Origin: Puerhibacterium puerhi
GTDB taxonomy: Bacteria; Actinomycetota; Actinomycetes; Actinomycetales; Cellulomonadaceae
NCBI RefSeq assembly: GCF_009846865.1
Contig: NZ_WUWN01000009.1
Coordinates: forward strand, 1-64,000
Direction: 5' to 3'
Length of the DNA stretch: 64,000 nucleotides
The notes under the pieces were generated by a model, which had not been told where the DNA came from, made no database searches, and was given only the letters and a program-made list of their open reading frames with translations. The translations under genes were made by a program, and so were the position numbers. Shown here in pieces: positions 1 through 8,097 of the stretch (positions are counted from its first letter, which is position 1; each line of letters opens with the position of its first letter).

Positions 1-1
1 C

Positions 2-2272
2 CCGGCCGAGGCTGCGGCGCCGGCCGCTGCCGAGCCCGCCGGCGGCCCCGCCACCGAGCCCGTCACCGAGCCCGTCACCGAGCCCGCCACGGCCCCGGAG
101 CCCGTGCTGAGCGAGGACGAGGTCGCCGCGGCCGAGGAGGTCGCCGCGATCGAGGCCGAGCTGCTGGCCGACGGCGTGGAGCTGGTCGACCTCGCCCCCG
201 AGGACCTCGTCGAGGACGAGACCGACATCGACACCGACACCGACACCGAGGCCGACGCCGAGGGCGACCTCGACGCCGAGGAGCGCCCGCGCCGCCGTCG
301 GCGCCGGGGCGGTCGCGGCCGCCGGGGCGGGCGCCGCGGCGACGAGCCCGCGGACCGCGAGGACGAGGAGCCCGAGGACGAGGCCGAGGAGGCCGAGGAG
401 ACCTCCGGCGCCGACGAAGGCCAGGGCGTCGAACGGGACGAGGCGGCAGCGGGCGAGCAGGACGACGAGCAGGAGGGCGGCGCGTCGCGCCGTCGCCGGC
501 GGCGCCGCCGCGGCTCGCGTGCCGAGCGCCTCGAGCGCGCCGAGACCGCGACCGGCCGCGCGCGCGAGCGTGACGAGGTCACCGCGCTCAAGGGCTCGAC
601 CCGCCTGGAGGCCAAGCGCCAGCGCCGCCGCGAGGGCCGCGACGCCGGCCGCCGCCGCCAGATCATCACCGAGGCCGAGTTCCTCGCGCGCCGCGAGTCG
701 GTCAAGCGCTCGATGATCGTGCGCGAGAAGAACGGCCGCACGCAGATCGCGGTGCTCGAGGACGGCGTGCTCGTGGAGCACTACGTCTCGCAGCAGTCGC
801 AGGCCTCGATGGTCGGCAACGTCTACCTCGGCCGCGTGCAGAACGTGCTGCCCTCCATGGAGGCGGCGTTCGTCGACGTCGGCAAGGGCCGCAACGCCGT
901 GCTGTACGCCGGCGAGGTGAACTGGGACGCCGCGGGCCTCGAGGGCCAGCCGCGCCGCATCGAGCAGGCCCTCAAGTCGGGCGACACCGTGCTGGTGCAG
1001 GTCACCAAGGACCCGATCGGGCACAAGGGCGCGCGCCTGACCAGCCAGATCACCCTGGCCGGCCGCTACCTCGTGTTCGTTCCCGGTGGGGGCATGACCG
1101 GCATCAGCCGCAAGCTGCCCGACGTCGAGCGGGGCCGCCTCAAGAAGATCCTGCGCGAGATCGTGCCCGACGGCGCCGGCGTCATCGTGCGCACCGCCGC
1201 GGAGGGCGCGAGCGCCGAGGAGCTGCGGGCCGACGTCGAGCGCCTGCAGAACCAGTGGGCGGCGATCAGCGCCAAGGCCGAGAAGGGCGCGTCGGCGCCC
1301 GCCCTGCTGCAGGGCGAGCCGGACCTGGCGATCCGCGTCGTGCGCGACATCTTCAACGACGACTTCACCTCGCTCGTCGTCCAGGGCGACGACGCGTGGC
1401 GCGAGGTCTCGGGCTATGTCGAGGAGCTGGCGCCGGACCTGCGCGAGCGCGTCACCAGGTGGACCGAGAACACGGACGCGTTCGCGGCGCACCGCATCGA
1501 CGAGCAGCTCGCCAAGGGCATGGACCGCAAGGTCTGGCTGCCGTCCGGCGGTTCGCTGGTCATCGACCGCACCGAGGCGATGACGGTCATCGACGTCAAC
1601 ACCGGCAAGTTCACCGGCGAGGGCGGCACGCTCGAGGAGACCGTCACCCGCAACAACCTCGAGGCGGCCGAGGAGATCGTCCGCCAGCTGAGGCTGCGGG
1701 ACATCGGCGGCATCATCGTCATCGACTTCATCGACATGGTGCTCGAGTCGAACCGCGACCTGGTGCTGCGCCGCCTCGTGGAGTGCCTGGGCCGCGACCG
1801 GACCAAGCACCAGGTGGCCGAGGTGACCTCGCTCGGCCTGGTGCAGATGACCCGCAAGCGCGTGGGCCAGGGCCTGGTCGAGGCGTTCTCGGAGACCTGC
1901 GAGCACTGCAAGGGCCGCGGGTTCATCGTGCACGCCGACCCGATCGAGAAGAGCCACCACAACCACGCCCACGACAACGGCGGCGACGCCGAGGGCTCGA
2001 AGCGCGCGCGCCGCAAGCGCGGCGCGGCCAAGGAGCCCGAGCCGGCGCACGCCGACGTCCCCAAGCTCCCCGACGACAAGTCGGAGGCGCGCGAGGCCGT
2101 CAAGGCCACCCTGGCGACCATCGCGGCCGCCGCGGCGCACGCCCACGAGCACAAGGACGACGAGGCGGTGGTGGTCGAGGAGACCCGGACCGTCCAGCAG
2201 ACCGTCGTCGTCGCCGGCCGCGAGGAGGTCGTGGAGCCCGTCGGCGAGCCGACCGGGCCCGCCGAGGACTGA
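2..2272 (+). CDS. rne: Ribonuclease E/G, 5'-truncated by window edge
   Basis: Endoribonuclease of the RNase E/G family, acting in mRNA decay and rRNA/tRNA processing. The frame is open from the first bases, so the true start lies upstream; 756 residues are visible. The visible N-terminal third is an extension of acidic runs alternating with arginine blocks, as in actinobacterial RNase E. An S1-type RNA-binding domain follows (NVYLGRVQNVLPSMEAAFVD, about nt 820-880), then the catalytic core with VIDVNTGKF (about nt 1590) and IDFIDM (about nt 1720), and the Zn-link CEHCKG (about nt 1900). The C-terminal tail is low-complexity. A strong hairpin follows the stop. In relatives rplU usually comes next; here about 5 kb of other genes intervene. 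Family assignment is secure. Confidence 0.95.
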   Translation, partial: PAEAAAPAAAEPAGGPATEPVTEPVTEPATAPEPVLSEDEVAAAEEVAAIEAELLADGVELVDLAPEDLVEDETDIDTDTDTEADAEGDLDAEERPRRRRRRGGRGRRGGRRGDEPADREDEEPEDEAEEAEETSGADEGQGVERDEAAAGEQDDEQEGGASRRRRRRRRGSRAERLERAETATGRARERDEVTALKGSTRLEAKRQRRREGRDAGRRRQIITEAEFLARRESVKRSMIVREKNGRTQIAVLEDGVLVEHYVSQQSQASMVGNVYLGRVQNVLPSMEAAFVDVGKGRNAVLYAGEVNWDAAGLEGQPRRIEQALKSGDTVLVQVTKDPIGHKGARLTSQITLAGRYLVFVPGGGMTGISRKLPDVERGRLKKILREIVPDGAGVIVRTAAEGASAEELRADVERLQNQWAAISAKAEKGASAPALLQGEPDLAIRVVRDIFNDDFTSLVVQGDDAWREVSGYVEELAPDLRERVTRWTENTDAFAAHRIDEQLAKGMDRKVWLPSGGSLVIDRTEAMTVIDVNTGKFTGEGGTLEETVTRNNLEAAEEIVRQLRLRDIGGIIVIDFIDMVLESNRDLVLRRLVECLGRDRTKHQVAEVTSLGLVQMTRKRVGQGLVEAFSETCEHCKGRGFIVHADPIEKSHHNHAHDNGGDAEGSKRARRKRGAAKEPEPAHADVPKLPDDKSEAREAVKATLATIAAAAAHAHEHKDDEAVVVEETRTVQQTVVVAGREEVVEPVGEPTGPAED
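53..88 (+). repeat. 12-bp in-frame tandem repeat in rne
   Basis: Three copies of ACCGAGCCCGTC (last copy ends GCC) encode repeated T-E-P-V/A in the disordered N-terminal extension of RNase E/G. The unit keeps the reading frame. Confidence 0.85.
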
Positions 2273-2293
2273 GGCCGCCCAGTCGCGACGCAC

Positions 2294-2326
2294 GACGCCC
2301 CGCCGCGCACCGCGCGGCGGGGCGTC
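2294..2326 (+). terminator. Hairpin terminator after rne
   Basis: Perfect 15-bp stem (GACGCCCCGCCGCGC pairing with its complement) around a 3-nt loop, starting 22 nt after the rne stop codon. There is no U-tract, which is common for terminators in GC-rich actinobacteria. Confidence 0.8.
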
Positions 2327-2369
2327 GTCGTGCGCGGGGTGTGCTTGACCGGTCGGCTTGACTGGGCGC

Positions 2370-2981
2370 ATGACTGGGCGCATGACGGGGGAGCAGGGCG
2401 CGGCGCCGGGCCTGGGCGCCGGGCGCATCGAGGTCGTCGCCGGGCCGATGTTCGCCGGCAAGTCGGAGGAGCTGGTGCGGCGGGTGCGCCGCGCGCAGCT
2501 GGCGGGCCGCGCCGTCGTCGTGGTCAGCCACGCGCTCGACACACGCTCGGGCGCCGGGCGGGTCGCCTCGCACTCGGGCCTGGAGATGGCGTCGCTGCAG
2601 GCCGCCTCGGCGGCGGACGTGCCCGGGCTCGTCCCGCCCGGCACGGAGCTCGTCGCCATCGACGAGGCGCAGTTCTTCGGCCCGGGGCTCGTCGAGGTCG
2701 TCGCTGGCCTCGCGGACGCGGGGGTCGTCGTCGTGGTGGCCGGGCTCTCGGTGACGTTCGACGGCCGGCCGTTCGAGCCGCTGCCGGCCCTCATGGCCGT
2801 GGCCGAGCGCGTCGACAAGCTCACCGCCGTCTGCGCCGTGTGCGGGCGGGACGCCGCCTACCACGTGCGGGTCCGCGCCGACGGTCCGCCCGAGGCCGCC
2901 ACCGACGCCGCGGCCCCCGTGGCCGCGCACGTCGGCGGCGCGGAGTCCTACCAGGCCCGCTGCCGCCTGCACCGCGCCTGA
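2370..2981 (+). CDS. tdk: Thymidine kinase
   Basis: Salvage kinase converting thymidine to dTMP in the cytoplasm. The Walker A motif GPMFAGKS lies near the N-terminus, the DEAQFF motif mid-protein, and the TK1-type zinc ligands are visible as CAVC and, near the C-terminus, CRLH. The length of about 200 residues is normal for bacterial TK1-type enzymes. The start is uncertain: TTG at 2358, ATG at 2370 and ATG at 2382 are in frame inside a 12-bp tandem duplication (TGACTGGGCGCA), and none has a strong ribosome-binding site. I chose the first ATG. The gene stands alone between terminators and converges on the desaturase gene. Confidence 0.93.
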   Translation: MTGRMTGEQGAAPGLGAGRIEVVAGPMFAGKSEELVRRVRRAQLAGRAVVVVSHALDTRSGAGRVASHSGLEMASLQAASAADVPGLVPPGTELVAIDEAQFFGPGLVEVVAGLADAGVVVVVAGLSVTFDGRPFEPLPALMAVAERVDKLTAVCAVCGRDAAYHVRVRADGPPEAATDAAAPVAAHVGGAESYQARCRLHRA

Positions 2982-2989
2982 GCGCGCGC

Positions 2990-3013
2990 GGCGGCCGGCC
3001 CGGCCGGGCCGCC
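2990..3013. terminator. Shared hairpin between convergent tdk and desaturase
   Basis: GGCGGCC and GGCCGCC form a 7-bp stem over a GC-rich loop in the short gap between the convergent stop codons. It is a plausible bidirectional terminator but weaker than others in the window. Confidence 0.5.
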
Positions 3014-3014
3014 G

Positions 3015-4103
3015 TCAGACCCCGCGCAGGCGGTGGTAGGCGGGGCAGTCGAACGGGTCGCGCGCCGCGAGGCCGACCCGGTTGAGGTAGCGCACCACGA
3101 TCGCGTAGGACCGCACGAGGCTCGTCTCGGTGTAGGGCACCTGGTGGGCGGCGCAGTGCGCGCGCACCAGCTCGCGGGCGCGGGCCAGGTGCGGGCGCGG
3201 CATGCTCGGGAACAGGTGGTGCTCCACCTGGTGGTTGAGCCCGCCCATCAGCACGCTCATCAGCGCGCCGCCGCGGATGTTGCGCGAGGTCAGGACCTGC
3301 TTGGAGAAGAAGTCGATCCGGCTCTCGGCCGGGATGATCGCCATGCCCTTGTGGTTGGGCGCGAACGAGGCGCCCATGTAGACGCCGAAGACGGCGAGCT
3401 GGACGCCGAGGAACGCCGCGGCGAGCCCGGGCGGCAGGAACCAGCACACCGCCGCGACGTACGCGGCCAGCCGCACCGCGATGGCGGCCACCTCGAGCGC
3501 ACGCGCGCCGCGGTCGGCGCGCGTGCCGTGCAGCAGCGAGCGGATCGAGGTGACGTGCAGGTTGAGCCCCTCGAGGGTCAGCAGCGGGAAGAACGCCCAG
3601 CCCTGCACCCGGGTGAGCGGCCGCAGCCAGCGGTGCTGGGCGCGGGCGCCGTCCTCGGTGAAGACGACGGTGTCGTTGGCGATGTCCGGGTCCTTGCCGA
3701 GCCGGTTGGGGTTGGCGTGGTGGCGCGAGTGCTTGGACATCCACCAGGAGTAGCTGATGCCCACCACGCCGTTGGCGAGGAACCGCCCCAGGCGGTCGTT
3801 GGCCGGGCCGGAGGCGAGCACCTGGCGGTGGGCCGCCTCGTGGGCGAGGAACGCGAACTGCGTCAGCACGATCCCCAGGGCGCCGGCGACCAGCAGCTGC
3901 AGCCACGAGTCGCCCAGGAGCACGAACCCGGCGACGAGGCCGCCGAGCGCCACGACGAGCACGGCGCCGGTCCACGCGTAGTACCGGTAGGCGCGGCGCA
4001 GGAGGCCGGCCTCCCGCACGGCCTGGGACAGGGCGGTGTAGGAGCTGGTGGCGGCCGTGCGGCGCGCGGAGGAGGGTGCGGTGGACGGTGCTGCCAGGGG
4101 CAT
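3015..4103 (-). CDS. Membrane fatty acid desaturase
   Basis: Di-iron acyl desaturase of the linoleoyl-CoA/delta-6-like family (362 aa), expected to introduce double bonds into membrane acyl chains. All three histidine boxes are present: HEAAH (about residue 88), HSRHH (about 125) and HQVEHH (about 290). Hydrophobic segments precede the first box and lie mid-protein. The ATG at 4103 gives the usual length. A perfect inverted repeat CCTACGG-N2-CCGTAGG lies 70-85 bp upstream and is probably the operator of an unlinked regulator. An electron donor (ferredoxin or cytochrome b5-like) is not encoded nearby. Substrate position specificity cannot be read from the sequence. Confidence 0.9.
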   Translation of the reverse strand: MPLAAPSTAPSSARRTAATSSYTALSQAVREAGLLRRAYRYYAWTGAVLVVALGGLVAGFVLLGDSWLQLLVAGALGIVLTQFAFLAHEAAHRQVLASGPANDRLGRFLANGVVGISYSWWMSKHSRHHANPNRLGKDPDIANDTVVFTEDGARAQHRWLRPLTRVQGWAFFPLLTLEGLNLHVTSIRSLLHGTRADRGARALEVAAIAVRLAAYVAAVCWFLPPGLAAAFLGVQLAVFGVYMGASFAPNHKGMAIIPAESRIDFFSKQVLTSRNIRGGALMSVLMGGLNHQVEHHLFPSMPRPHLARARELVRAHCAAHQVPYTETSLVRSYAIVVRYLNRVGLAARDPFDCPAYHRLRGV

Positions 4104-4172
4104 GCTGCCTCGCAGGGGTCGGGGTCGACTTCCCAGCCGCGGAGGTGAGCGGGTGCCCGTGGATGCCCCGAG

Positions 4173-4188
4173 CCTACGGGACCGTAGG
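4173..4188. promoter_or_regulatory. Perfect palindrome upstream of the desaturase
   Basis: CCTACGG-GA-CCGTAGG, 7-bp arms with a 2-bp centre, located between the divergently read desaturase start region and the end of the Pcm-like gene. The symmetry and position suggest a TetR-type operator; no TetR gene is present in the window, so the regulator is inferred. Confidence 0.6.
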
Positions 4189-4235
4189 TTTCGCCGCGCG
4201 CGGCACGTGTGAAGGGTGTGCGCGGGTCCGGCGGA

Positions 4236-4832
4236 TCACTCCTCGGCCTCGACGAGCGGCACGAACGAGTAGGTGCCGTGCCCGCTGACGTGCACCTCGC
4301 CGTCGTCGTCCCGGGTGACCAGCGCCAGCACGTGGCGCACCGGGATGACCATGCGGCCGCCGGGTGCCACCTGCGCCACGAGCGCCGGCGGCAGCGACTG
4401 CGCGGCGGCGGAGACCAGCACGCGCTCCCACCCGCCGGGGCGCGGGGCGCCGAGCACGCCCGGCGCCGCGCCGACGAGCCGGGCCCACGGCATGCCCGCC
4501 CGTGCGACGTTGGCGGCGCCCCAGGCCGCCAGGCCCGGACGCACCTCGACGCCGAGCACCTCGCCGTCGGGCCCGACGAGGTGCCCGAGCAGCGCCGTCG
4601 TCCAGCCGGACCCCGCGCCCACGTCGAGCACGCGGGCGCCGCGGGGCACCCGCAGCAGCCGCAGCATCGCCGCCACCGTGGACGGCTGCGAGCACGTCTG
4701 GCCCAGCCCGATGTCGAGCGGCCGGTCCTCGCGGGCGTGCGCCCGGCGCGCGCGGGGCAGGAAGCCCCGCCGGTCCACGGCGCGCAGCGCCTCGGCCACG
4801 GGGTCGTCGCCGGCGTCCCACGCGCGCCCCAT
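4236..4832 (-). CDS. pcm: Protein-L-isoaspartate O-methyltransferase-like protein
   Basis: SAM-dependent methyltransferase of the PCMT family (198 aa), which in characterised members methylates isoaspartyl residues for protein repair. The family signature GQTCSQPSTVA is followed by the SAM-binding loop VLDVGAGSGWTTAL (about residues 75-90). The longer reading frame starts at 4865, but ATG 4832 gives the normal N-terminus; it is preceded by GGGGGC and by a CACGAT hexamer 6 nt upstream, so it may be leaderless. It is transcribed away from the dodecin gene. It could be a paralogue with another substrate; the PCMT fold itself is clear. Confidence 0.82.
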   Translation of the reverse strand: MGRAWDAGDDPVAEALRAVDRRGFLPRARRAHAREDRPLDIGLGQTCSQPSTVAAMLRLLRVPRGARVLDVGAGSGWTTALLGHLVGPDGEVLGVEVRPGLAAWGAANVARAGMPWARLVGAAPGVLGAPRPGGWERVLVSAAAQSLPPALVAQVAPGGRMVIPVRHVLALVTRDDDGEVHVSGHGTYSFVPLVEAEE

Positions 4833-4930
4833 GCCCCCATCGTGCCGCCGAGTGGCGCGGCCCACAGGCCGGGCCGATCCTGGCGGTGCACCGAGGCGGT
4901 GCGGACGGTCGACGACGATCGGAGGACGAC

Positions 4931-5146
4931 ATGGCAGGCACCCACACGGTCGCGCGGATCACCGAGATCAGCGCACGGTCGGAGACGAGCTTCGAGGACG
5001 CCATCCGGGTCGGTGTGGAGCGGGCCACCTCCACGCTGCGCCACGTCCAGGGGGCGTGGGTCAAGGACCAGAAGGTCGAGATCGAGGACGGCCGCATCGT
5101 CGCGTGGACGGTGATGCTCGCGATCACGTTCGTCCTCGAGGACTGA
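4931..5146 (+). CDS. Dodecin
   Basis: Small (71 aa) flavin-binding storage protein that assembles into hollow dodecamers in the cytoplasm. The beta-alpha-beta-beta pattern is recognisable: VARITEISARS, a helix around FEDAIRVGVERA, then HVQGAWVKDQKVEI and a C-terminal strand WTVMLAITFVLED. The tryptophan and glutamine of the family (GAWVKDQ) are present. The ATG at 4931 is preceded by GGAGGACGAC, a good ribosome-binding site. The gene stands alone, converging on the BCCT transporter gene with a 6-bp gap. Confidence 0.93.
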   Translation: MAGTHTVARITEISARSETSFEDAIRVGVERATSTLRHVQGAWVKDQKVEIEDGRIVAWTVMLAITFVLED

Positions 5147-5152
5147 GCGGCC

Positions 5153-7066
5153 TCAGCCCACCGGTGCGGGCGTGCGGCCGTCGCCGGCCGCATCCGCGGG
5201 CCGCTCGCCGGAACGGTCCGCCCTGTCCTGGGGGTGGTCCTCGGGGTGGTCCTCGGGCTGGTCCTCGGGCTGGTCCTCGGGCTGGTACCAGTCCGTCAGC
5301 GCCGGGTCCTCGGTGTCCAGCCAGGCGCCGGCCCCCTCGTCGGGCTCGGTGGCGACGACGCCGACGACGAAGTCGTCGCCGTGCTCCTCGATGCCCGCGC
5401 GCACGCCCTGGTCGAGGGCCTCGCGCGCGTACCGCCGGCGCAGCGTGAGCGGGTCGCGTGCCAGGTCCTTGGCCCACGCCACCATCACGAGGATCTGCAG
5501 CCCTGACAGCGCCACCTGCCCGCCGCCGACGAGCAGCACGGCGGCGATCGCGGCCAGCGCGACGCCCCACACCACGGTGGTCCACCGGCGCGGCTCCGGG
5601 TTGCCCTCCTCCGACAGGCTCGCCATGACGATCGAGGCCGAGTCCGCGCTGGTGACGAAGAAGATGACGATCGAGACCATCGCCAGCACCGACGTCACGG
5701 CGCCGAAGGGCAGCTCGCGCAGCACGGTGAACAGCATGTCCTCGCCGGACTCGGCGGCGCTGATCGCGGCGCCGGTCTGCTCCAGCCACATGCTGGTGCC
5801 ACCCACGATCGTGAACCAGACCAGGCACACGACGCTCGGCACGACGATCACGGTGACCACGAACTCGCGCAGCGTGCGGCCGCGGCTGATCTTGGCGATG
5901 AACATGCCCACGAACGGCGTCCAGGACACCCACCACGCCCAGTAGTAGGTGGTCCAGGTGCTCATGAACCCCTGGGCGTCCGGCGCGGACGCCGCGGACT
6001 GCGCCATCAGCGTGGGCAGGTCGCCGACGAACGTCATCAGCACGCCGGGCACGAGGTTGAGCAGCAGCACCGTGGGCCCGACCACGAAGACGAACAGCCC
6101 GAGCAGCCCGGCCACGGCCATGTTGATGTTCGACAGCGCGCGGATGCCGCGCTTCAGGCCGGAGACGGCCGAGAAGATGAACGCCACGGCCAGCAGGGCG
6201 ATGATCCCGACGATCACGCCGTTGCCCAGCGGCCCCGTGCCGCCGACGATCTCGACGCCCCGGCCGATCTGCAGCGCTCCGATGCCGAGCGACACCGCGG
6301 TGCCGAAGAGCGTGACGACGATCGCGAAGACGCCGACGACCTTGCCCAGCGGGCCCTCGGTGCGTCGGCCGAAGATCGGCTCCAGCAGCGCCGACATCAG
6401 CGGGGAGCGACCTTTGCGGTAGGCGGCGTACGCGACCGCGCCGCCGACCAGGGCGTAGTAGCCCCACGCGACCGGCCCCCAGTGGAACAGCGTCTGGGCG
6501 AGGGCCACGTGCATCGCCTCGTTGCTGCCGGCCGCGACGTCCTCGAACGCGGGCGGGAGCTCCAGGAAGTAGGTCATCGGCTCGAGCGGCCCGTAGAACA
6601 GCAGCCCGATGCCGATGCCCGCGGAGAACAGCATCGCGACCCAGGAGACGGTGGAGAACTCCGGCTTCTCGTCGTCCTGCCCCAGGCGCACCGCGCGGTA
6701 GCGGCCGAAGCCCAGCCACATCATGAACAGGAAGACCGCCACGGTCAGGATGCCGAAGAACCAGCCGAAGTCCGTGGTGACGACCGAGAACCCGGCGGCG
6801 GCGAAGGCGGCGAGGCCGTCGGGGGCGGCGACGCCCCAGACGATCACCGCGACCACCAGCGCGGCGGCGACGGCGAAGACGACCCTGTCGACGCCGAAGC
6901 TGCGGTGCGTCTGCTCGACCCCGATGCCGGGCAGGAGCGCCGGGTGCGGGAGCCCGGCGGGGGCGGGGGCGGCGACCTCCCGCAGGATGCGGGCGGCGCG
7001 AGGCCTTTGGGCGGGCGTCGTATGGCCGGGCTCGTCACCGGACGAGGTGCGCTGGCTGGGCGCCAT
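5153..7066 (-). CDS. BCCT-family osmolyte transporter
   Basis: Secondary transporter for glycine betaine, carnitine or choline (betaine/choline/carnitine family), 637 aa, about 12 membrane segments. The tryptophan-rich signature MSTWTTYYWAWWVSWTPF (TM8 region) identifies the family. A hydrophilic N-terminus of about 45 residues and a long acidic C-terminal tail, ending in EDQP/EDHP repeats, are the parts that sense osmotic stress in characterised members. ATG at 7066 is chosen over an upstream ATG at 7087 because GAGAGGA sits 7-10 nt before it. The substrate cannot be fixed from sequence. The gene is divergent from rplU. Confidence 0.9.
   Translation of the reverse strand: MAPSQRTSSGDEPGHTTPAQRPRAARILREVAAPAPAGLPHPALLPGIGVEQTHRSFGVDRVVFAVAAALVVAVIVWGVAAPDGLAAFAAAGFSVVTTDFGWFFGILTVAVFLFMMWLGFGRYRAVRLGQDDEKPEFSTVSWVAMLFSAGIGIGLLFYGPLEPMTYFLELPPAFEDVAAGSNEAMHVALAQTLFHWGPVAWGYYALVGGAVAYAAYRKGRSPLMSALLEPIFGRRTEGPLGKVVGVFAIVVTLFGTAVSLGIGALQIGRGVEIVGGTGPLGNGVIVGIIALLAVAFIFSAVSGLKRGIRALSNINMAVAGLLGLFVFVVGPTVLLLNLVPGVLMTFVGDLPTLMAQSAASAPDAQGFMSTWTTYYWAWWVSWTPFVGMFIAKISRGRTLREFVVTVIVVPSVVCLVWFTIVGGTSMWLEQTGAAISAAESGEDMLFTVLRELPFGAVTSVLAMVSIVIFFVTSADSASIVMASLSEEGNPEPRRWTTVVWGVALAAIAAVLLVGGGQVALSGLQILVMVAWAKDLARDPLTLRRRYAREALDQGVRAGIEEHGDDFVVGVVATEPDEGAGAWLDTEDPALTDWYQPEDQPEDQPEDHPEDHPQDRADRSGERPADAAGDGRTPAPVG
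5235..5282 (-). repeat. 12-bp in-frame repeat at the BCCT C-terminus
   Basis: Four tandem units TGGTCCTCGGGC (first unit ends GG), read on the minus strand as the acidic repeat E-D-Q/H-P near the C-terminal end of the transporter. Confidence 0.9.
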
Positions 7067-7128
7067 GGATACGTGTCCTCTCATCAACAGGTCAAGAGAC
7101 GGCCAACGACCCTAGCAGCACGGCCGCC

Positions 7129-7146
7129 TCCCCTTTGCCGAGGGGA
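7129..7146. other. Inverted repeat in the BCCT-rplU divergent region
   Basis: TCCCCT-N6-AGGGGA lies in the roughly 300-bp gap between the BCCT start and rplU. It sits upstream of the BCCT gene and could be an operator for it; a role is not shown by sequence. Nothing else coding is visible in this gap. Confidence 0.4.
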
Positions 7147-7210
7147 TAGATACCGCATCGGCGCGCGCCGCGCCCGTCGGAGGGGTGCGCGGCGGTGCTG
7201 CACCTCACGT

Positions 7211-7239
7211 TTGAACCGGGGGGAGGCGTCGCGTAGGCT
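7211..7239 (+). promoter_or_regulatory. Sigma70-type promoter of rplU-rpmA
   Basis: TTGAAC, 17-nt spacer, TAGGCT: a near-consensus housekeeping promoter. It would give an untranslated leader of about 120 nt before rplU, long enough for autogenous ribosomal-protein control, although I cannot assign a known leader motif. Confidence 0.75.
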
Positions 7240-7369
7240 GTGACGTCGGCGCGCCCTCGGTGCGCCTGTCCCGTGTGCCCACGGACGCACCGCACTCGAC
7301 CGCCGCGGCGGGCCGAGTTGCCGACCAAGACGGTGTACCCCGACGTGCGGCACGCCAAGACCAGGAGAG

Positions 7370-7690
7370 ATGAGCAGCAACGTGGTTTACGCGATCGTCA
7401 AGGCCGGTGGCCGTCAGGAGAAGGTGTCCGTCGGGGACATCGTCGTCACGAACAAGATCGAGGCGAAGGCCGGCGACACCGTCGAGCTCGCCGCTCTCCT
7501 GCTGGTGGACGGGGAGAAGGTGACCACCGACGCCGCCGCGCTGGCGAAGGTCAAGGTCACCGCCGAGGTCGTGCGGGACGAGAAGGGCCCGAAGGTCACG
7601 ATCCTCAAGTACAAGAACAAGACCGGCTACCGCAAGCGCCAGGGTCACCGCCAGAGCCTGACCCGCCTGAAGGTCACCGGCATCAAGTGA
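7370..7690 (+). CDS. rplU: 50S ribosomal protein L21
   Basis: Large-subunit ribosomal protein (106 aa). The N-terminal [14 protein letters not shown] and the C-terminal basic [16 protein letters not shown] are diagnostic. ATG 7370 is preceded by CCAGGAGAG. It is cotranscribed with rpmA 77 bp downstream, the standard arrangement, and is served by the promoter at 7211. Confidence 0.98.
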   Translation: MSSNVVYAIVKAGGRQEKVSVGDIVVTNKIEAKAGDTVELAALLLVDGEKVTTDAAALAKVKVTAEVVRDEKGPKVTILKYKNKTGYRKRQGHRQSLTRLKVTGIK

Positions 7691-7767
7691 CTTCCCGGCG
7701 TCGCGGGCCCGCCCGCGCCGCGCCGGTGATCAACCCCGTTCTTCAGTACTGAAAGCAGGTCAGACAG

Positions 7768-8019
7768 ATGGCACACAAGAAGGGCGCGAGCTCCTCGCGC
7801 AACGGTCGCGACTCGAACGCCAAGTCCCTCGGCGTCAAGCGCTTCGGCGGTCAGGTCGTCAAGGCCGGCGAGATCATCGTCCGCCAGCGCGGCACCCACT
7901 TCCACCCGGGCGCCAACGTCGGCCGCGGTGGCGACGACACGCTGTTCGCGCTGGCCGCCGGCTCGGTCCAGTTCGCGACGCGTCGTGGCCGCAAGGTCGT
8001 CGACATCGTCGAGGCCTGA
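7768..8019 (+). CDS. rpmA: 50S ribosomal protein L27
   Basis: Large-subunit ribosomal protein (83 aa) whose N-terminus reaches the peptidyl transferase centre. It begins [16 protein letters not shown], with no cleavable N-terminal extension of the firmicute type, and contains [13 protein letters not shown]. It is followed by a 16-bp terminator-like hairpin, so obgE probably relies at least partly on its own promoter. Confidence 0.98.
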   Translation: MAHKKGASSSRNGRDSNAKSLGVKRFGGQVVKAGEIIVRQRGTHFHPGANVGRGGDDTLFALAAGSVQFATRRGRKVVDIVEA

Positions 8020-8039
8020 GCCTCACCCCGAAACACTCC

Positions 8040-8076
8040 AGCGGAGGGGCGCACCGGTGCGGTGCGCCCCTCCGCT
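8040..8076 (+). terminator. Terminator between rpmA and obgE
   Basis: A 16-bp perfect stem (AGCGGAGGGGCGCACC and complement) with loop GGTGC, 20 nt after the rpmA stop. It separates the ribosomal-protein genes from obgE. Confidence 0.8.
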
Positions 8077-8097
8077 GCGTCCTGAGAGGATCGTCCC

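Noticed and set aside
2358-2363. TTGACT before tdk as a -35 promoter element
   Set aside because: It lies inside a 12-bp duplication at the start codon, and no -10 box can follow upstream of the conserved N-terminus.
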